From: QHXM01 sp963697975
GTDB taxonomy: Bacteria; Acidobacteriota; Blastocatellia; Pyrinomonadales; Pyrinomonadaceae
Direction: 5' to 3'
Length of the DNA stretch: 64,000 nucleotides
Assembly (NCBI GenBank): GCA_963697975.1
Contig: OY969111.1
Coordinates: 4,092,001 to 4,156,000 of the forward strand
The notes below the pieces were generated by a model. The model saw nothing but the letters and a program-made list of their open reading frames with translations. It was not told where the DNA came from and searched no databases. A program made the position numbers and the translations under genes. Of this stretch, positions 17,380-25,754 are shown one piece after another. How positions within the stretch are numbered: position 1 is the first letter of the stretch; each line of letters starts with the position of its first letter.

Positions 17380-18490
17380 TTATGCCGCCCGACGCGAAAG
17401 CAAATACGCCTTGATAAAGTCGTCTATGTCGCCCGCGAGTACCGAATCAACGTCGCCGCGCTCCAGCTTGGTGCGCGCGTCTTTGACGAGGCGATAGGGC
17501 GCAAGGACGTAGTTGCGTATCTGCGAGCCAAACGAGATGTCCTGCTTGTTGGCTTCAAGCTCGGCGGTTTCGGCCTGTCGCTTCTCAAGTTCCATCTCGT
17601 AGAGACGCGAGCGCAAGACCTGCATGGCAACGGCGCGGTTCTGATGTTGCGAGCGTTGGTTCTGGCACTGGACGACGATGCCGGTCGGGATGTGCGTGAT
17701 GCGAACGGCGCTGTCGGTCGTGTTGATGTGCTGGCCGCCTGCGCCCGTCGCGCGATAGGTATCAACTCTCAAATCCTTGTCGTTGATTTCCACTTCGATG
17801 TTCTCGTCAATCTGCGGGTAGACGAAGAGCGAGGCGAAAGATGTGTGACGCCGCGCCGCCTGATCGAATGGCGAGATGCGAACCAATCGATGCACGCCCG
17901 CTTCCGCCGCCAGCAAACCGTAGGCATACTCTCCTTCGACCGTGAACGTGACGCTCTTGATTCCGGCTTCCTCTGCCGGTTGGTAATCCAGAATCTCCGT
18001 CTTGAAGCCGCGCGCTTCAGCCCATTTCAAGTACATACGCAACAGCATCTCGGCCCAATCCTGCGATTCCGTGCCGCCCGCGCCGGGATGAATCGTGCAG
18101 ATGGCGTTCAATTGATCGTTCTCTCCGGCGAGCAACATCTCCGTCTCGGCCTGACCGATGTCGTGCGAGAGGCGCTCGATTAGCGCGCCTAACTCGCGCA
18201 GGGAATCTTCATCCTCTTCGGCGAACTCGAAGAGCACGCCCGCGTCTTCAATCGAAGACTCAAACTGTTCCTGCCGCGTAATCGTTCGTTCGAGACGGCT
18301 GCGCTCGGCCATCAGTTTTTGCGCCGCTTCCTGATCGTTCCAGAAATCCTGCGCGGTCGCCTGCTCCTCGATGCGTTTCAACTCGTCGCGTTTCGCAGCT
18401 ACATCAAAGAAACCTCCCGAGCTGTTCGACACGCGTGCGTAGCTCTTCGTATGTGTTGCGTAATTCCAGTATGCTCAAAGTCTCGGTCAT
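17380..18490 (-). CDS. prfB: Peptide chain release factor 2, with programmed +1 frameshift
   Basis: RF2 terminates translation at UGA and UAA. The true start is ATG 18490, with GGAGGAG just upstream. The first 28 codons (MTETLSILEL onward) end at an in-frame TGA (18406-18404). Reading continues one base on, at GATGTAGCT (FDVAAKR), for 341 more codons, giving a product of about 369 residues, the normal RF2 length. The slip site CTT TGA is preceded by an internal GGGAGG, the classic arrangement by which RF2 autoregulates. Further motifs are the stop-codon recognition tripeptide SPF in RISPFDQAARRHTSF and the catalytic GGQ in TGAGGQHINTTDSAVR. Annotating only the downstream frame would lose the N-terminus. 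Confidence 0.95.
18404..18416 (-). promoter_or_regulatory. prfB programmed +1 frameshift site
   Basis: On the minus strand the sequence reads AGG TTT CTT TGA T, with a further GGG just before. CTT in the P site slips onto TTT when RF2 is limiting and UGA is decoded slowly. The GGGAGG acts as the internal Shine-Dalgarno-like stimulator. Confidence 0.93.
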
Positions 18491-18535
18491 CTCTCCTCCG
18501 ATCAAACTCTTAGGTCTTAAGGTTAATTAAATTAG

Positions 18536-19039
18536 TTACTTCTCTTTGATGATGAAAGGCACTGACATGGATAAATCATCTCCGAGATACAAGTCTAAAC
18601 GATATTTGCCCACAGGCCACGGGCTGTCTGTCCCCAATTTGAAGATGGCGGTCATGGATGCTACCGGCGGCAGGCTCTTCTTCGACTCGCTGAGCGTAGC
18701 GTCCTTCTCCATCGCGCCTCCTGTGTCTTCGGCTATCCAGACGCCCCTCACCACAATCGCCGCCTTGATGCCTTCGGCCTGCCAGCGACAAATGATGCGC
18801 GGCGTCTCGGGCGCGAACTCGTTTGTCGGGTTGACCTCAAGCTCGTTCGTCGCCGCATTCAACTCCGATCCCATCTCGGCTTTAGTAATGCGCCCGCCGC
18901 TTTGCATCACAGACGCACTAATGCCGCTTCGCGCGTCAGAACAGCCAGCGGTGAAGAGTGCGCCTGCGATTAAGAGAACGACGACAAGCAGCCCTTTCAT
19001 CAAATTAAACCTCGTGAGCGGCAACAGGCTGTGAGCCAT
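18536..19039 (-). CDS. Lipoprotein of unknown function, coupled to lnt
   Basis: This protein has 167 residues from ATG 19039, whose A is shared with the lnt stop (TAATG), so the two are translationally coupled. An internal ATG at codon 14 (MKGLLVVV) is an alternative start. A hydrophobic stretch ends in the lipobox FTAGC, followed by SDARSGISASVMQSGGRITKAEMG. The mature part is a small beta-rich domain with IICRWQAEGIKAAIVVRGVW and a C-terminal strand set (PWPVGKYRLDLYLGDDLSMSVPFII), which looks like an immunoglobulin-like fold. It is likely a substrate of the adjacent Lnt. Its function is unknown. Confidence 0.8.
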   Translation of the reverse strand: MAHSLLPLTRFNLMKGLLVVVLLIAGALFTAGCSDARSGISASVMQSGGRITKAEMGSELNAATNELEVNPTNEFAPETPRIICRWQAEGIKAAIVVRGVWIAEDTGGAMEKDATLSESKKSLPPVASMTAIFKLGTDSPWPVGKYRLDLYLGDDLSMSVPFIIKEK

Positions 19040-20673
19040 TAAGCAACTTCCGCTGATTCTCGTCCCCTCCGACTTTTGCGCGCGAATGTAAACAAGAAAA
19101 GCGCGAAGCTCACGAGCGCGCACAGCCCGACAAATAAATCGCCGAATCTGGTGTAAAAAGTTTTCCCGCCGGTGCTTCGGCTGATAGTCCATGTTCTGAC
19201 GGTTGGCTGAAAGCCAACGGTTGCGTCCAATACCTCGCCGCGCCCCGTGATGAAAGCCGTGATGCCTGTGTTCGTCACACGCAGCACGGGGCGATTGTTC
19301 TCCACCGCGCGAAATACAGTGTTAGCAAGATGCTGCCTCATGACCGGCGTCGGTCCCAGATAGCCGTCGTTCGAGATATTCACCAGCACGTCCGCACCGT
19401 CCTGTGCGAAGTGTTGCGCGATTGACGGAAACGCCGACTCAAAGCAGATGAAAACACCAGCGCGCGCCTCGCCCATCGGCATCAGCGTGTACTGAGCGCC
19501 CGGAGTGAAATCTCCAACCATCGTCGGAATCGAACTCACGCCCGGCATCCAGCGTGGCAGCGGCACATACTCGCCAAACGGCAGCAGGCGAATCTTATCA
19601 TATTGCGCGACCAGCCGACCCTCTTCATTGACAATCACGGCTGAGTTGTAAGAGCCGCCTGCGGGCGCAGGCTCCTGCGCGTTGAAGAGTACGGACGTAT
19701 GATTCTTTGCGGCGAAGCGTGCGACGATCTCACGAAACTCCGTATCTTCGGCGTACCTGAAATTCATCGGCGACTCAGGCCAGACGACGACGCGCGGCAG
19801 ATTTGAAAATTCCTGTCTCGCGCTTAGCCCGCTTTCGCTGAGAGCGTAATGGCGCTCGACGAGCGCTGCCGTCTCAGCCAGTGATTCCTGCGGGTCCATC
19901 GGCACGTTCGGCTGGACGGCGACAACCAGCGCGGCTGTGCCGCTTGACTCCGATTCAGAGTTTGATGGGGCGGTGAGAAACGCGACGAGGATGATGAGAG
20001 CCGTGCTGAGAAGAGCTATGCTCGCAGTCTTTCCTGCGCGCGCGGTTCTGAGCAAAAGCATGTAAGCGATTGCCGCGTTCACCATGACGATGAGAAAGCC
20101 GACGGCATAGACGCTGCCCCAGCGCGCCGTCTGGATGAGCGGTGTCATGTAAGCCTGCGAATAGCCGATGGCGTTCCACAGTTGGCCGATTACTCCGAGC
20201 CGGGTCCATTCGAGCGCTACCCAGAGAAGCGGGGCGAGGAATAGTGCCCGCACGCCCCAGCGCGACACCACGCGAGCCAGCCCCATAGAGCAAAGGGCAG
20301 GGAACAATCCGGCGATGACCGGGCCGGGGATGAGCAGCAGAAAGGCGAGCCACACGGGGATGCCGCCGTAACGAATCATCGCGTGCGTCAGCCAGTAGCA
20401 CGAGCCGTAGAAGAAGAGCGCGCCTGTTATCCACCCCAGCAAAAAACTGCTTCCGCTTCGGGGTCTCCGGGCGACGGCCAGAAACAGCGGGACGAGTCCG
20501 ACCCAGGCGAGCGGCCACAAGTTGAAATCGGGAAATGAGAAGACGAGCAGCGCGGCGGATAAAACGGCCAGCGCAGTTTCGACGCGCGTTGGAGCACAGG
20601 CACGGACGCGCTTGCGTAACCGCGTCAAGCGTCGCTCACGAATCGGCGCATCAAGCAAGACGGCGTCATCCAT
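19039..20673 (-). CDS. lnt: Apolipoprotein N-acyltransferase
   Basis: This is the inner-membrane enzyme that adds the third acyl chain to lipoproteins, a mark of a Gram-negative envelope. It has 544 residues. The N-terminal half has about six membrane helices with FPDFNLWPLAWVGLVPLFLA. The C-terminal periplasmic nitrilase-like domain holds the catalytic Glu in VVWPESPMNF, Lys in YDKIRLLPFGEYVPLP and Cys in GVFICFESAFP. A final helix closes the protein. All three catalytic residues are present. The downstream lipoprotein gene overlaps its stop. Confidence 0.95.
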   Translation of the reverse strand: MDDAVLLDAPIRERRLTRLRKRVRACAPTRVETALAVLSAALLVFSFPDFNLWPLAWVGLVPLFLAVARRPRSGSSFLLGWITGALFFYGSCYWLTHAMIRYGGIPVWLAFLLLIPGPVIAGLFPALCSMGLARVVSRWGVRALFLAPLLWVALEWTRLGVIGQLWNAIGYSQAYMTPLIQTARWGSVYAVGFLIVMVNAAIAYMLLLRTARAGKTASIALLSTALIILVAFLTAPSNSESESSGTAALVVAVQPNVPMDPQESLAETAALVERHYALSESGLSARQEFSNLPRVVVWPESPMNFRYAEDTEFREIVARFAAKNHTSVLFNAQEPAPAGGSYNSAVIVNEEGRLVAQYDKIRLLPFGEYVPLPRWMPGVSSIPTMVGDFTPGAQYTLMPMGEARAGVFICFESAFPSIAQHFAQDGADVLVNISNDGYLGPTPVMRQHLANTVFRAVENNRPVLRVTNTGITAFITGRGEVLDATVGFQPTVRTWTISRSTGGKTFYTRFGDLFVGLCALVSFALFLFTFARKSRRGRESAEVA

Positions 20674-20710
20674 GCCCTTGAGTTTAACAAAAGATAAGTC
20701 CGATTCTTAA

Positions 20711-20795
20711 GTCTGGAGTCTGGAGTCTGAAGTCTGGAGTCAAAAGAAAATTTATTTTTATGAGGTCGGATTCCGGGACTCCAGACTCCAGACTT
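20711..20795. repeat. Heptamer hairpin element, AGTCTGG family
   Basis: Left units are AGTCTGG, AGTCTGG, AGTCTGA, AGTCTGG (20710-20737). Right units are GACTCCA, GACTCCA, GACTTTC (20777-20795). The loop is about 35 nt and AT-rich. It lies upstream of lnt. Confidence 0.92.
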
Positions 20796-21190
20796 TCCCG
20801 AAATGGTTTACGAAAGGGGGTCTTTGGACAGAAAACGTCACTAGCTCAGTGACAAATTTCGGCTCATTCGTCTTAAGGCGTGCGGCGGCAGTTCTGCCGG
20901 GTTGAGCTTGCAGGGTGAAAGGAGGAAGGAGTGGAATTACCTGAAGTAAATAAATAAGCCTGTAAACGTGGGAGAACCCGGCCATTTCTGACCGGGTCCA
21001 CATTTCGGAAAGTTTAACTGAAGGGTTGCTCGGCGGGCGGCTGGCGCAGCGGCAGGCGGCGCTCAGAGAAGTGAAGGCGGCGGGGTCACGGCTTTAAATG
21101 CTTTCTCCGTGCTTGCCGACATCTATCTCAGCACGTCGCGTGCCACAGAAAAATATTTTCTGGAAACCATGTGGGATTAGACGTGAAGAG
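20796..21190. other. Non-coding stretch with several hairpins and a possible broken reading frame
   Basis: No intact gene is seen. Perfect stems are GTCACT/AGTGAC (20839-20855), CGGCAG/CTGCCG (20888-20901) and ACCCGG/CCGGGT (20978-20999). Near the right end, frame VTALNAFSVLADIYLSTSR then ATEKYFLETMWD ends in a stop at about 21180 and looks protein-like. It has no start and joins another frame (LAQRQAALREVKAAGSR) only with a shift, so a degraded gene remnant or a structured RNA are both possible. Confidence 0.35.
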
Positions 21191-21300
21191 CAGTGGTCGG
21201 TGGTCAGTGGTCAGTAAGAGCGGGAGCGATAAGCAGAGCAGAGCTTTTGTTTTTAACTGACCACCGACCACTGACTACTGACCACTGATTACTGACCACT
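21191..21300. repeat. Heptamer hairpin element, AGTGGTC family
   Basis: Left units are AGTGGTC, GGTGGTC, AGTGGTC, AGT (21192-21215). The longer right arm (21254-21300) has about six units (GACCACC, GACCACT, GACTACT, GACCACT, GATTACT, GACCACT). The final units encode the last three residues and stop of the SPOR gene on the minus strand. Confidence 0.93.
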
Positions 21301-21840
21301 AGCTTCCACCAGTTTCGCGTTCTTCAATCGAGGGTCGTTGGCGGAGCGCATTCGCCGGGTTGCTTCGCGGGCTTCGTCCTGTGTGAAGCGTCCGACGAGG
21401 ACGGAGTATCTGGGGCGGGGATCATTTGCGCGAGTGCTGCTGGTGCGAATGTCCGTGTAGCCTGCGTCCTGTAAGGTCTTGATGAGTGTTTGGGCCTTCT
21501 CAATTGTGTCGTAAGTTGCGACCAAGACAGAGAAGCGGCGCGCAGCGTTCGACGAAGTTTCACTGGCTGCATTTGTCGCCGGGGAGGTTGCCGGTTGAGG
21601 TGTTGGCGCAGGCGTCGAAGGCGTGGCGGCTGGTTGAGACGTGGCGGCGCTCGATGTGGTGTTTGGAGCGGCAGTCCAGCGCCCGACCAGCAGGCCAATG
21701 CCGAAGAAGAGAGCCGAGAGCAGCAGCGCGCTCAGCAGCAGTACGGCTGGGCGACGCTCGTCACGGCTGAATTCTGCGAGAGCCGAATGGGACGGCTCTT
21801 GTTCAGCCTGAGCGCCATAATTGTGAGTATCTGTCGCCAT
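21289..21840 (-). CDS. Membrane-anchored SPOR-domain protein
   Basis: The start is ATG 21840 (MATDTHN), giving 183 residues. A cytoplasmic tail of about 30 residues is followed by one membrane helix (AVLLLSALLLSALFFGIGLLVG). A long Pro/Thr/Ala-rich periplasmic linker then leads to a C-terminal SPOR domain (RRFSVLVATYDTIEKAQTLIKTLQDAGY, then RYSVLVGRFTQDEAREATRRM). SPOR domains bind denuded peptidoglycan glycans at the division septum, so this is probably a division-associated protein, like FtsN or DamX. The last residues SGQ and the stop come from the adjoining repeat. Upstream open codons to 22035 overlap the NfeD-like gene and are unlikely. Confidence 0.88.
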   Translation of the reverse strand: MATDTHNYGAQAEQEPSHSALAEFSRDERRPAVLLLSALLLSALFFGIGLLVGRWTAAPNTTSSAATSQPAATPSTPAPTPQPATSPATNAASETSSNAARRFSVLVATYDTIEKAQTLIKTLQDAGYTDIRTSSTRANDPRPRYSVLVGRFTQDEAREATRRMRSANDPRLKNAKLVEASGQ

Positions 21841-21895
21841 CAGCGCGCGCTTGACGGAGCATGGAAAGCGCCCCGAAATCAATTTTGGAGAACGC

Positions 21896-22180
21896 CTACG
21901 TGACGGGTTCGACTTCGAGCAGGTGCTGGCTTGCGCCGACGATGCGAACCTCTCGCCCGCGTTCAAGGTTCTCGCCTGTGCGCGAGCGCGCTCGCCACAA
22001 CTCGCCGCGAACCACCACAGAGCCTTCCGGCGCAAGACTCGTTTGAACTACACCCAACGCCCCAAGCAGGTCAAGCTCGCCCACCCCGCGCTTTTTATGT
22101 CTCGACATCGCGGCGACAACGAGCGCCAGCACCAGCCCGACAACGAGCGCGGCCCCCAGGACAATCTGCCATGTACTCAT
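21896..22180 (-). CDS. NfeD-like C-terminal OB-fold membrane protein
   Basis: A 94-residue protein with one N-terminal helix (VLGAALVVGLVLALVVAAM) and a small beta domain. The stretch LLGALGVVQTSLAPEGSVVVRGELWRARS followed by GREVRIVGASQHLLEVEP is the hallmark of the NfeD C-terminal OB fold. Proteins of this kind usually partner a stomatin-like or NfeD protease subunit, none of which is visible here. It is 55 bp upstream of the SPOR gene in the same orientation. Confidence 0.85.
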   Translation of the reverse strand: MSTWQIVLGAALVVGLVLALVVAAMSRHKKRGVGELDLLGALGVVQTSLAPEGSVVVRGELWRARSRTGENLERGREVRIVGASQHLLEVEPVT

Positions 22181-22246
22181 GCCCGCTATTTTGTTACCGG
22201 AGCGATTAGCTCAGCTTCGAGGAAGCGCATTCTAACACAGAAAAAG

Positions 22247-22322
22247 ACGTAAATCGTAAATCGTGAATCGTAAATAGAAAGAGCGTTCCTTCCATTGACG
22301 ATTCACGATTTACGATTTACGT
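22247..22322. repeat. Heptamer hairpin element, AAATCGT family
   Basis: Left units are AAATCGT, AAATCGT, GAATCGT, AAATAG (22251-22277). The right arm (22295-22322) is the mirrored complement ACGATTC, ACGATTT, ACGATTT. It lies just downstream of the TPR gene, upstream of the NfeD-like gene. Confidence 0.93.
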
Positions 22323-22328
22323 CTTCTC

Positions 22329-24095
22329 TTACTTCCCGCCCGTCTCGACCTGGCGTTGAAGGGCGATGGCTTCCTGATTGTTGGAATCAATTTGAATGGC
22401 GCTGCGGGCGTAGGCCAGTGCCTGAGCGCGGTCGCCGAGTTCGAGGAAGATGCGCCCCAAAAGGATGTGCGCGTCAATGGTCTTCGACTCCCAGAAGATG
22501 GCGGTCTTCAAGGCGCTGATGGCCGCCTGCTGGTCGCCGAGCCGCTGGTTGATACGACCGATCAGGAGAAAGGCTTCGGCGCTCGTCGGCTCAAGTGTCA
22601 GCACACGGCGCAAGAGTTGAAGCGCCTCTTCATCACGTCCGGCCTGATAGAGTTTTTGCGCTTGAACGAGAAACTCCTGCGGGCTGCCGGAAGCTGCCGT
22701 CGTGTCGCCTCCGGGATCGGTCGCAGGCGGCACATCGCTTAAGTTGAAAGCCTGTTTGAGCCGGATGTTGACGTTCGAGGTGGCCTGCGATTTCTGCCAC
22801 TCCGTTTGCCACTTGGCATAAGAGGGAAGAAAGCGACGCGCTTGATCGTCGGCGGCTGTGGCCTGTTCTGCCTGACCTGTTTTTTCCAGAGCTTTGGCTA
22901 AGAGAAAGTATGCCTGCCCGTCGCGCGGGTCGGCGGCGATGATGGGGCGCAACTGCTCCGCCGTCTCTTCATATCTGGCTGACAGGAAGAGAGCATACGC
23001 GTAATTGAAACGCGTGATTGAATCGTCCGGCGAAGATGATTCCGCCGCCCGCTTGAGAAAGCGTATTCCCTGCGCGAGCAACTCGTCATGCTCTTTCGGG
23101 GTCTTCTCATCGCGCGCCGCCTGCACAGAGATTGCGCCCGCCATGTTGACGATGCTTGTCAGCGGAGTCTTGGAGTTTTCAGGCATCAGGGGCATCAGCA
23201 CGTCGAGCGCGGCGCGCGTGTTGCCCTGCCTGTAATAAGCAAGCGCTGCATAGAAGGCCGCTTCGGTGTAATGCGGGTCTTCTTTCTGGAGCCTTGAGAG
23301 ATACTCTGCGGCCTGCTTCCAATCCTGTTCCTGAAAATAGAACTGCCCAAGTTCGAAGGCTGCTTCCGGGTAGACCGCGCCGCCTTTAGCATCCGAGTAA
23401 AACTTCAGCGCGTTCTTCAGATAATTGACGCGCTTCTCTTTATCATCCGTTAAAACGCCTTTCAGATAGGTCTGGAAAGCGACCTGCGGAACTTTGGTGG
23501 CGCGCTCGATCAACTCGTTTCGAGTGAAGGGAAATGCCTTGTCGCGCGCGTAGAGAACATCGAAAGCGAGGCGTCCCTGCGTTCTCTGCAACTCCGTCAA
23601 CGGATCGCCAAAGTCGAAGATGCGCGACGCCCAGCGTCCGTCTGGCATCACTTCGCCCATCACCCGCCCTTCGTTCACCTTGATGACGCGCGCCGTGCCT
23701 AAAAGTGTGGCGGTTGCTTTGTCCTGACCGACGGCGACACTGTATGTGCCGAGCACGACCATTGTGGCGTTGGCCGCGCGCGCCAGTCTGATTGCGGTGG
23801 CGAGCGAGGGGATGGTGGTCAGCGGCAATCCCAAACGCTGGTAGGCTAACTCGCGCTCGTCGTTTGAGAGAACTATCAGCCCCGGCACACGGAGTAGGTC
23901 TGCGAGCGAGTTAGCGAAGCTCTCGCCGACCCAGTTGTATTCCGGCAAGCTCGAAGTATTCTCAAAGGGCAGAATCATCACCACGTCCTTTGCGCCTGCG
24001 GTCTGCGCGGACGCTTTCGACGGAGCTAAAAACGCGGATTGAATAAAGAGCAACGCCGCGAGCGCCATATAGATAATGACAGATCGTCTTAACAT
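22329..24095 (-). CDS. Secreted TPR-repeat protein with N-terminal TolB/FlgO-like domain
   Basis: From ATG 24095, with AAGGA about 8 nt upstream, the protein has 588 residues. A signal peptide ends near KASAQT. Residues about 25-170 (VVMILPFENTSSLPEYNWVGESFANSLADLL, then ANATMVVLGTYSV) look like the FlgO/TolB-N alpha/beta domain. From about residue 200 there are at least seven TPR-like helical pairs (for example YPEAAFELGQFYFQEQDWKQAAEYL and AEAFLLIGRINQRLGDQQAAISALKTAI). It is likely a periplasmic or outer-membrane scaffold. Open codons before 24095 lack protein character. Confidence 0.82.
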   Translation of the reverse strand: MLRRSVIIYMALAALLFIQSAFLAPSKASAQTAGAKDVVMILPFENTSSLPEYNWVGESFANSLADLLRVPGLIVLSNDERELAYQRLGLPLTTIPSLATAIRLARAANATMVVLGTYSVAVGQDKATATLLGTARVIKVNEGRVMGEVMPDGRWASRIFDFGDPLTELQRTQGRLAFDVLYARDKAFPFTRNELIERATKVPQVAFQTYLKGVLTDDKEKRVNYLKNALKFYSDAKGGAVYPEAAFELGQFYFQEQDWKQAAEYLSRLQKEDPHYTEAAFYAALAYYRQGNTRAALDVLMPLMPENSKTPLTSIVNMAGAISVQAARDEKTPKEHDELLAQGIRFLKRAAESSSPDDSITRFNYAYALFLSARYEETAEQLRPIIAADPRDGQAYFLLAKALEKTGQAEQATAADDQARRFLPSYAKWQTEWQKSQATSNVNIRLKQAFNLSDVPPATDPGGDTTAASGSPQEFLVQAQKLYQAGRDEEALQLLRRVLTLEPTSAEAFLLIGRINQRLGDQQAAISALKTAIFWESKTIDAHILLGRIFLELGDRAQALAYARSAIQIDSNNQEAIALQRQVETGGK

Positions 24096-24118
24096 GAAAA
24101 GTGTTCCTTCAAAACTAA

Positions 24119-24159
24119 GGGGGCCGTCCCGTAAGTCAGCTTGAGCGACGGGCGGCCCC
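24119..24159 (-). promoter_or_regulatory. Strong GC hairpin in the leader of the TPR gene
   Basis: GGGGCCGTCCCGT pairs with ACGGGCGGCCCC across a roughly 15-nt loop with one bulge. It lies 24 bp upstream of the start codon and only about 5 nt before the Shine-Dalgarno. It may be a terminator/attenuator or mRNA-stabilising stem, but there is no clear T-run. Confidence 0.5.
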
Positions 24160-24340
24160 AGCAAATCTTTAAGAGAGCTAAAACTATCGCAACCGCTGGC
24201 TTTCACTTCCTCAAATAAAAACCTCTTCGCGCCGCCTTGAAAGTACCAGTTTGCCACACGAAAGAGAGCGCACACAAACCTCGCGGCACGTCTTTTCTGA
24301 TGCACCCGCACAGCCTCCGGTTGGACGGGGAGCAGAGAAC

Positions 24341-24441
24341 GGTGGTCAGTAGTCAGTGGTCAGTAGTCAGTAAAAACAAAGAACTAGCAACAATAGGCTG
24401 TTGTCTTTAACTGACCACCGGCCACTGACTACTGACCACTG
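24341..24441. repeat. Heptamer hairpin element, AGTGGTC family
   Basis: The left arm (24341-24371) has units GGTGGTC, AGTAGTC, AGTGGTC, AGTAGTC. The right arm (24409-24441) has GACCACC, GGCCACT, GACTACT, GACCACT. Short flanks (AGAAC and GTTCT) extend the pairing. It lies in the divergent gap between the TPR gene and the PLP enzyme. Confidence 0.93.
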
Positions 24442-24534
24442 TTCTCCGCCCACTGCTTTACACTGTCAGGCTTTCCTCTAATCTGCTAATCTTAGAAGTC
24501 ATCTCCGACCCGGACGCGTTAGAGGGAAATTGCT

Positions 24535-25740
24535 ATGGCTTCAGACGAACGCAGCAAAGAGGAACGCGCGAGCGCCACCATCGCTGTGCACGGAGGCGAA
24601 CAAAAGCCCCAACCTTTCGGCGCGGTCGTCTCGCCGGTCTTCCATTCATCAACCTACGGTTTCCAGACTTTTGACGAGATGCGCCGCTACGCTCGCGGCG
24701 AGCTACGCGAAGCCTACTTCTATTCGCGCTACGCCAATCCGACCGTCGCGGAAGTCGAACGAAAGATTGCCGAGCTTGAAGGAGGCGAAAGCGCAGTTGT
24801 TACTTCTTCAGGTTCAGCCGCCACCTTCTGCGCGCTCGCAGCCATTTGCGAGACGGGCGACGAAGTTATCGCCTGCGATTCCATTTACGGCGGCACGGTC
24901 AAAATCCTGACTGAAATTCTCAGTCGCTTTCAAATCAACTCGCGCTTCATCAGCATCCATGACATCGCTCGCTTGCCGGAACTTCGTGGTGATCGCACGC
25001 GCGTCTTCTGGTTCGAGTCTCCGGCCAATCCGATTAATCGCCTCGTTGATCTGGAAGCAGCGGCGCAGGCCGCACGCGAGGCCGGAATCTTTTCCATCAT
25101 TGACAGCACTTTTGCCACGCCGATTTTGCAGCGCCCGCTCCTCTCAGGTATCGATGCCGTCATGCACAGTGCGACGAAATATTTCGGCGGCCATTCGGAC
25201 TTGACGGCGGGCGTCGTCGTCGGAACGGAAGAATTTGTAGGGAAGGTGCGTCACCTCGCTCTCCGCACGGGCGCGACGCTCGATCCTGCGGCGGCGTATC
25301 TTTTAGGTCGTGGTTTGAAGACGCTGGACATGCGCGTGCGCGCAGCTTGCGAGAACGCTTTGAAGTTGGCCCATGCGCTCAGCCGGAATAAAATGGTCGC
25401 ACGCGTTTATTATCCGGGTCTGGAAGATAGCCCTGATTACCAACTCGCGCGTCGGCAGATGAATGGTTACGGCGGCGGGGTCGTCGCCATTGATCTCATG
25501 GGCGGCGAAATGGAAGCCGAGCGTTTCTTCGACGCGCTGCGAATGGTAAAGTGTGCGCCGAGCTTAGGGGGAGTTGAGACGATGGTGAGCTATCCGCTTT
25601 ACTCTTCGCACTACGGTTTCTCCGCAGAGCAACTCCGCGCCGCAGGCGTTTCGGCTGCGACCCTTCGCTTTGCCATCGGCATCGAAGCCGCCGACGACAT
25701 CATCGCAGACATCGAGCAGGCGTTAGAGAAAAGCAAGTAA
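24535..25740 (+). CDS. Trans-sulfuration / methionine gamma-lyase family PLP enzyme
   Basis: A 401-residue fold-type I PLP enzyme of Cys/Met metabolism in the cytoplasm. Family motifs are YSRYANPT, the phosphate-binding SSGSAATFCAL, DSIYGGT, WFESPANP and the Schiff-base lysine K205 in HSATKYFGGHSDLTAG. LGGVETMVSYP and the C-terminal RFAIGIEAADDIIADIEQAL are also present. Cystathionine gamma-synthase, methionine gamma-lyase and O-acetylhomoserine sulfhydrylase share all these, so the reaction is not resolved. No SAM riboswitch is seen upstream. The zinc exporter gene follows 14 bp after the stop. Confidence 0.9.
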   Translation: MASDERSKEERASATIAVHGGEQKPQPFGAVVSPVFHSSTYGFQTFDEMRRYARGELREAYFYSRYANPTVAEVERKIAELEGGESAVVTSSGSAATFCALAAICETGDEVIACDSIYGGTVKILTEILSRFQINSRFISIHDIARLPELRGDRTRVFWFESPANPINRLVDLEAAAQAAREAGIFSIIDSTFATPILQRPLLSGIDAVMHSATKYFGGHSDLTAGVVVGTEEFVGKVRHLALRTGATLDPAAAYLLGRGLKTLDMRVRAACENALKLAHALSRNKMVARVYYPGLEDSPDYQLARRQMNGYGGGVVAIDLMGGEMEAERFFDALRMVKCAPSLGGVETMVSYPLYSSHYGFSAEQLRAAGVSAATLRFAIGIEAADDIIADIEQALEKSK

Positions 25741-25754
25741 TCTTCTTTGACTTT

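Noticed and set aside
20758..21003. An 81-codon minus-strand frame
   Set aside because: It spans a heptamer arm and several hairpins, with no start signal and no family features.
24312..24534. A SAM riboswitch before the Cys/Met PLP enzyme
   Set aside because: The only structure is the AGTGGTC hairpin; no SAM-I, SAM-II or SAM-IV core motifs are visible.
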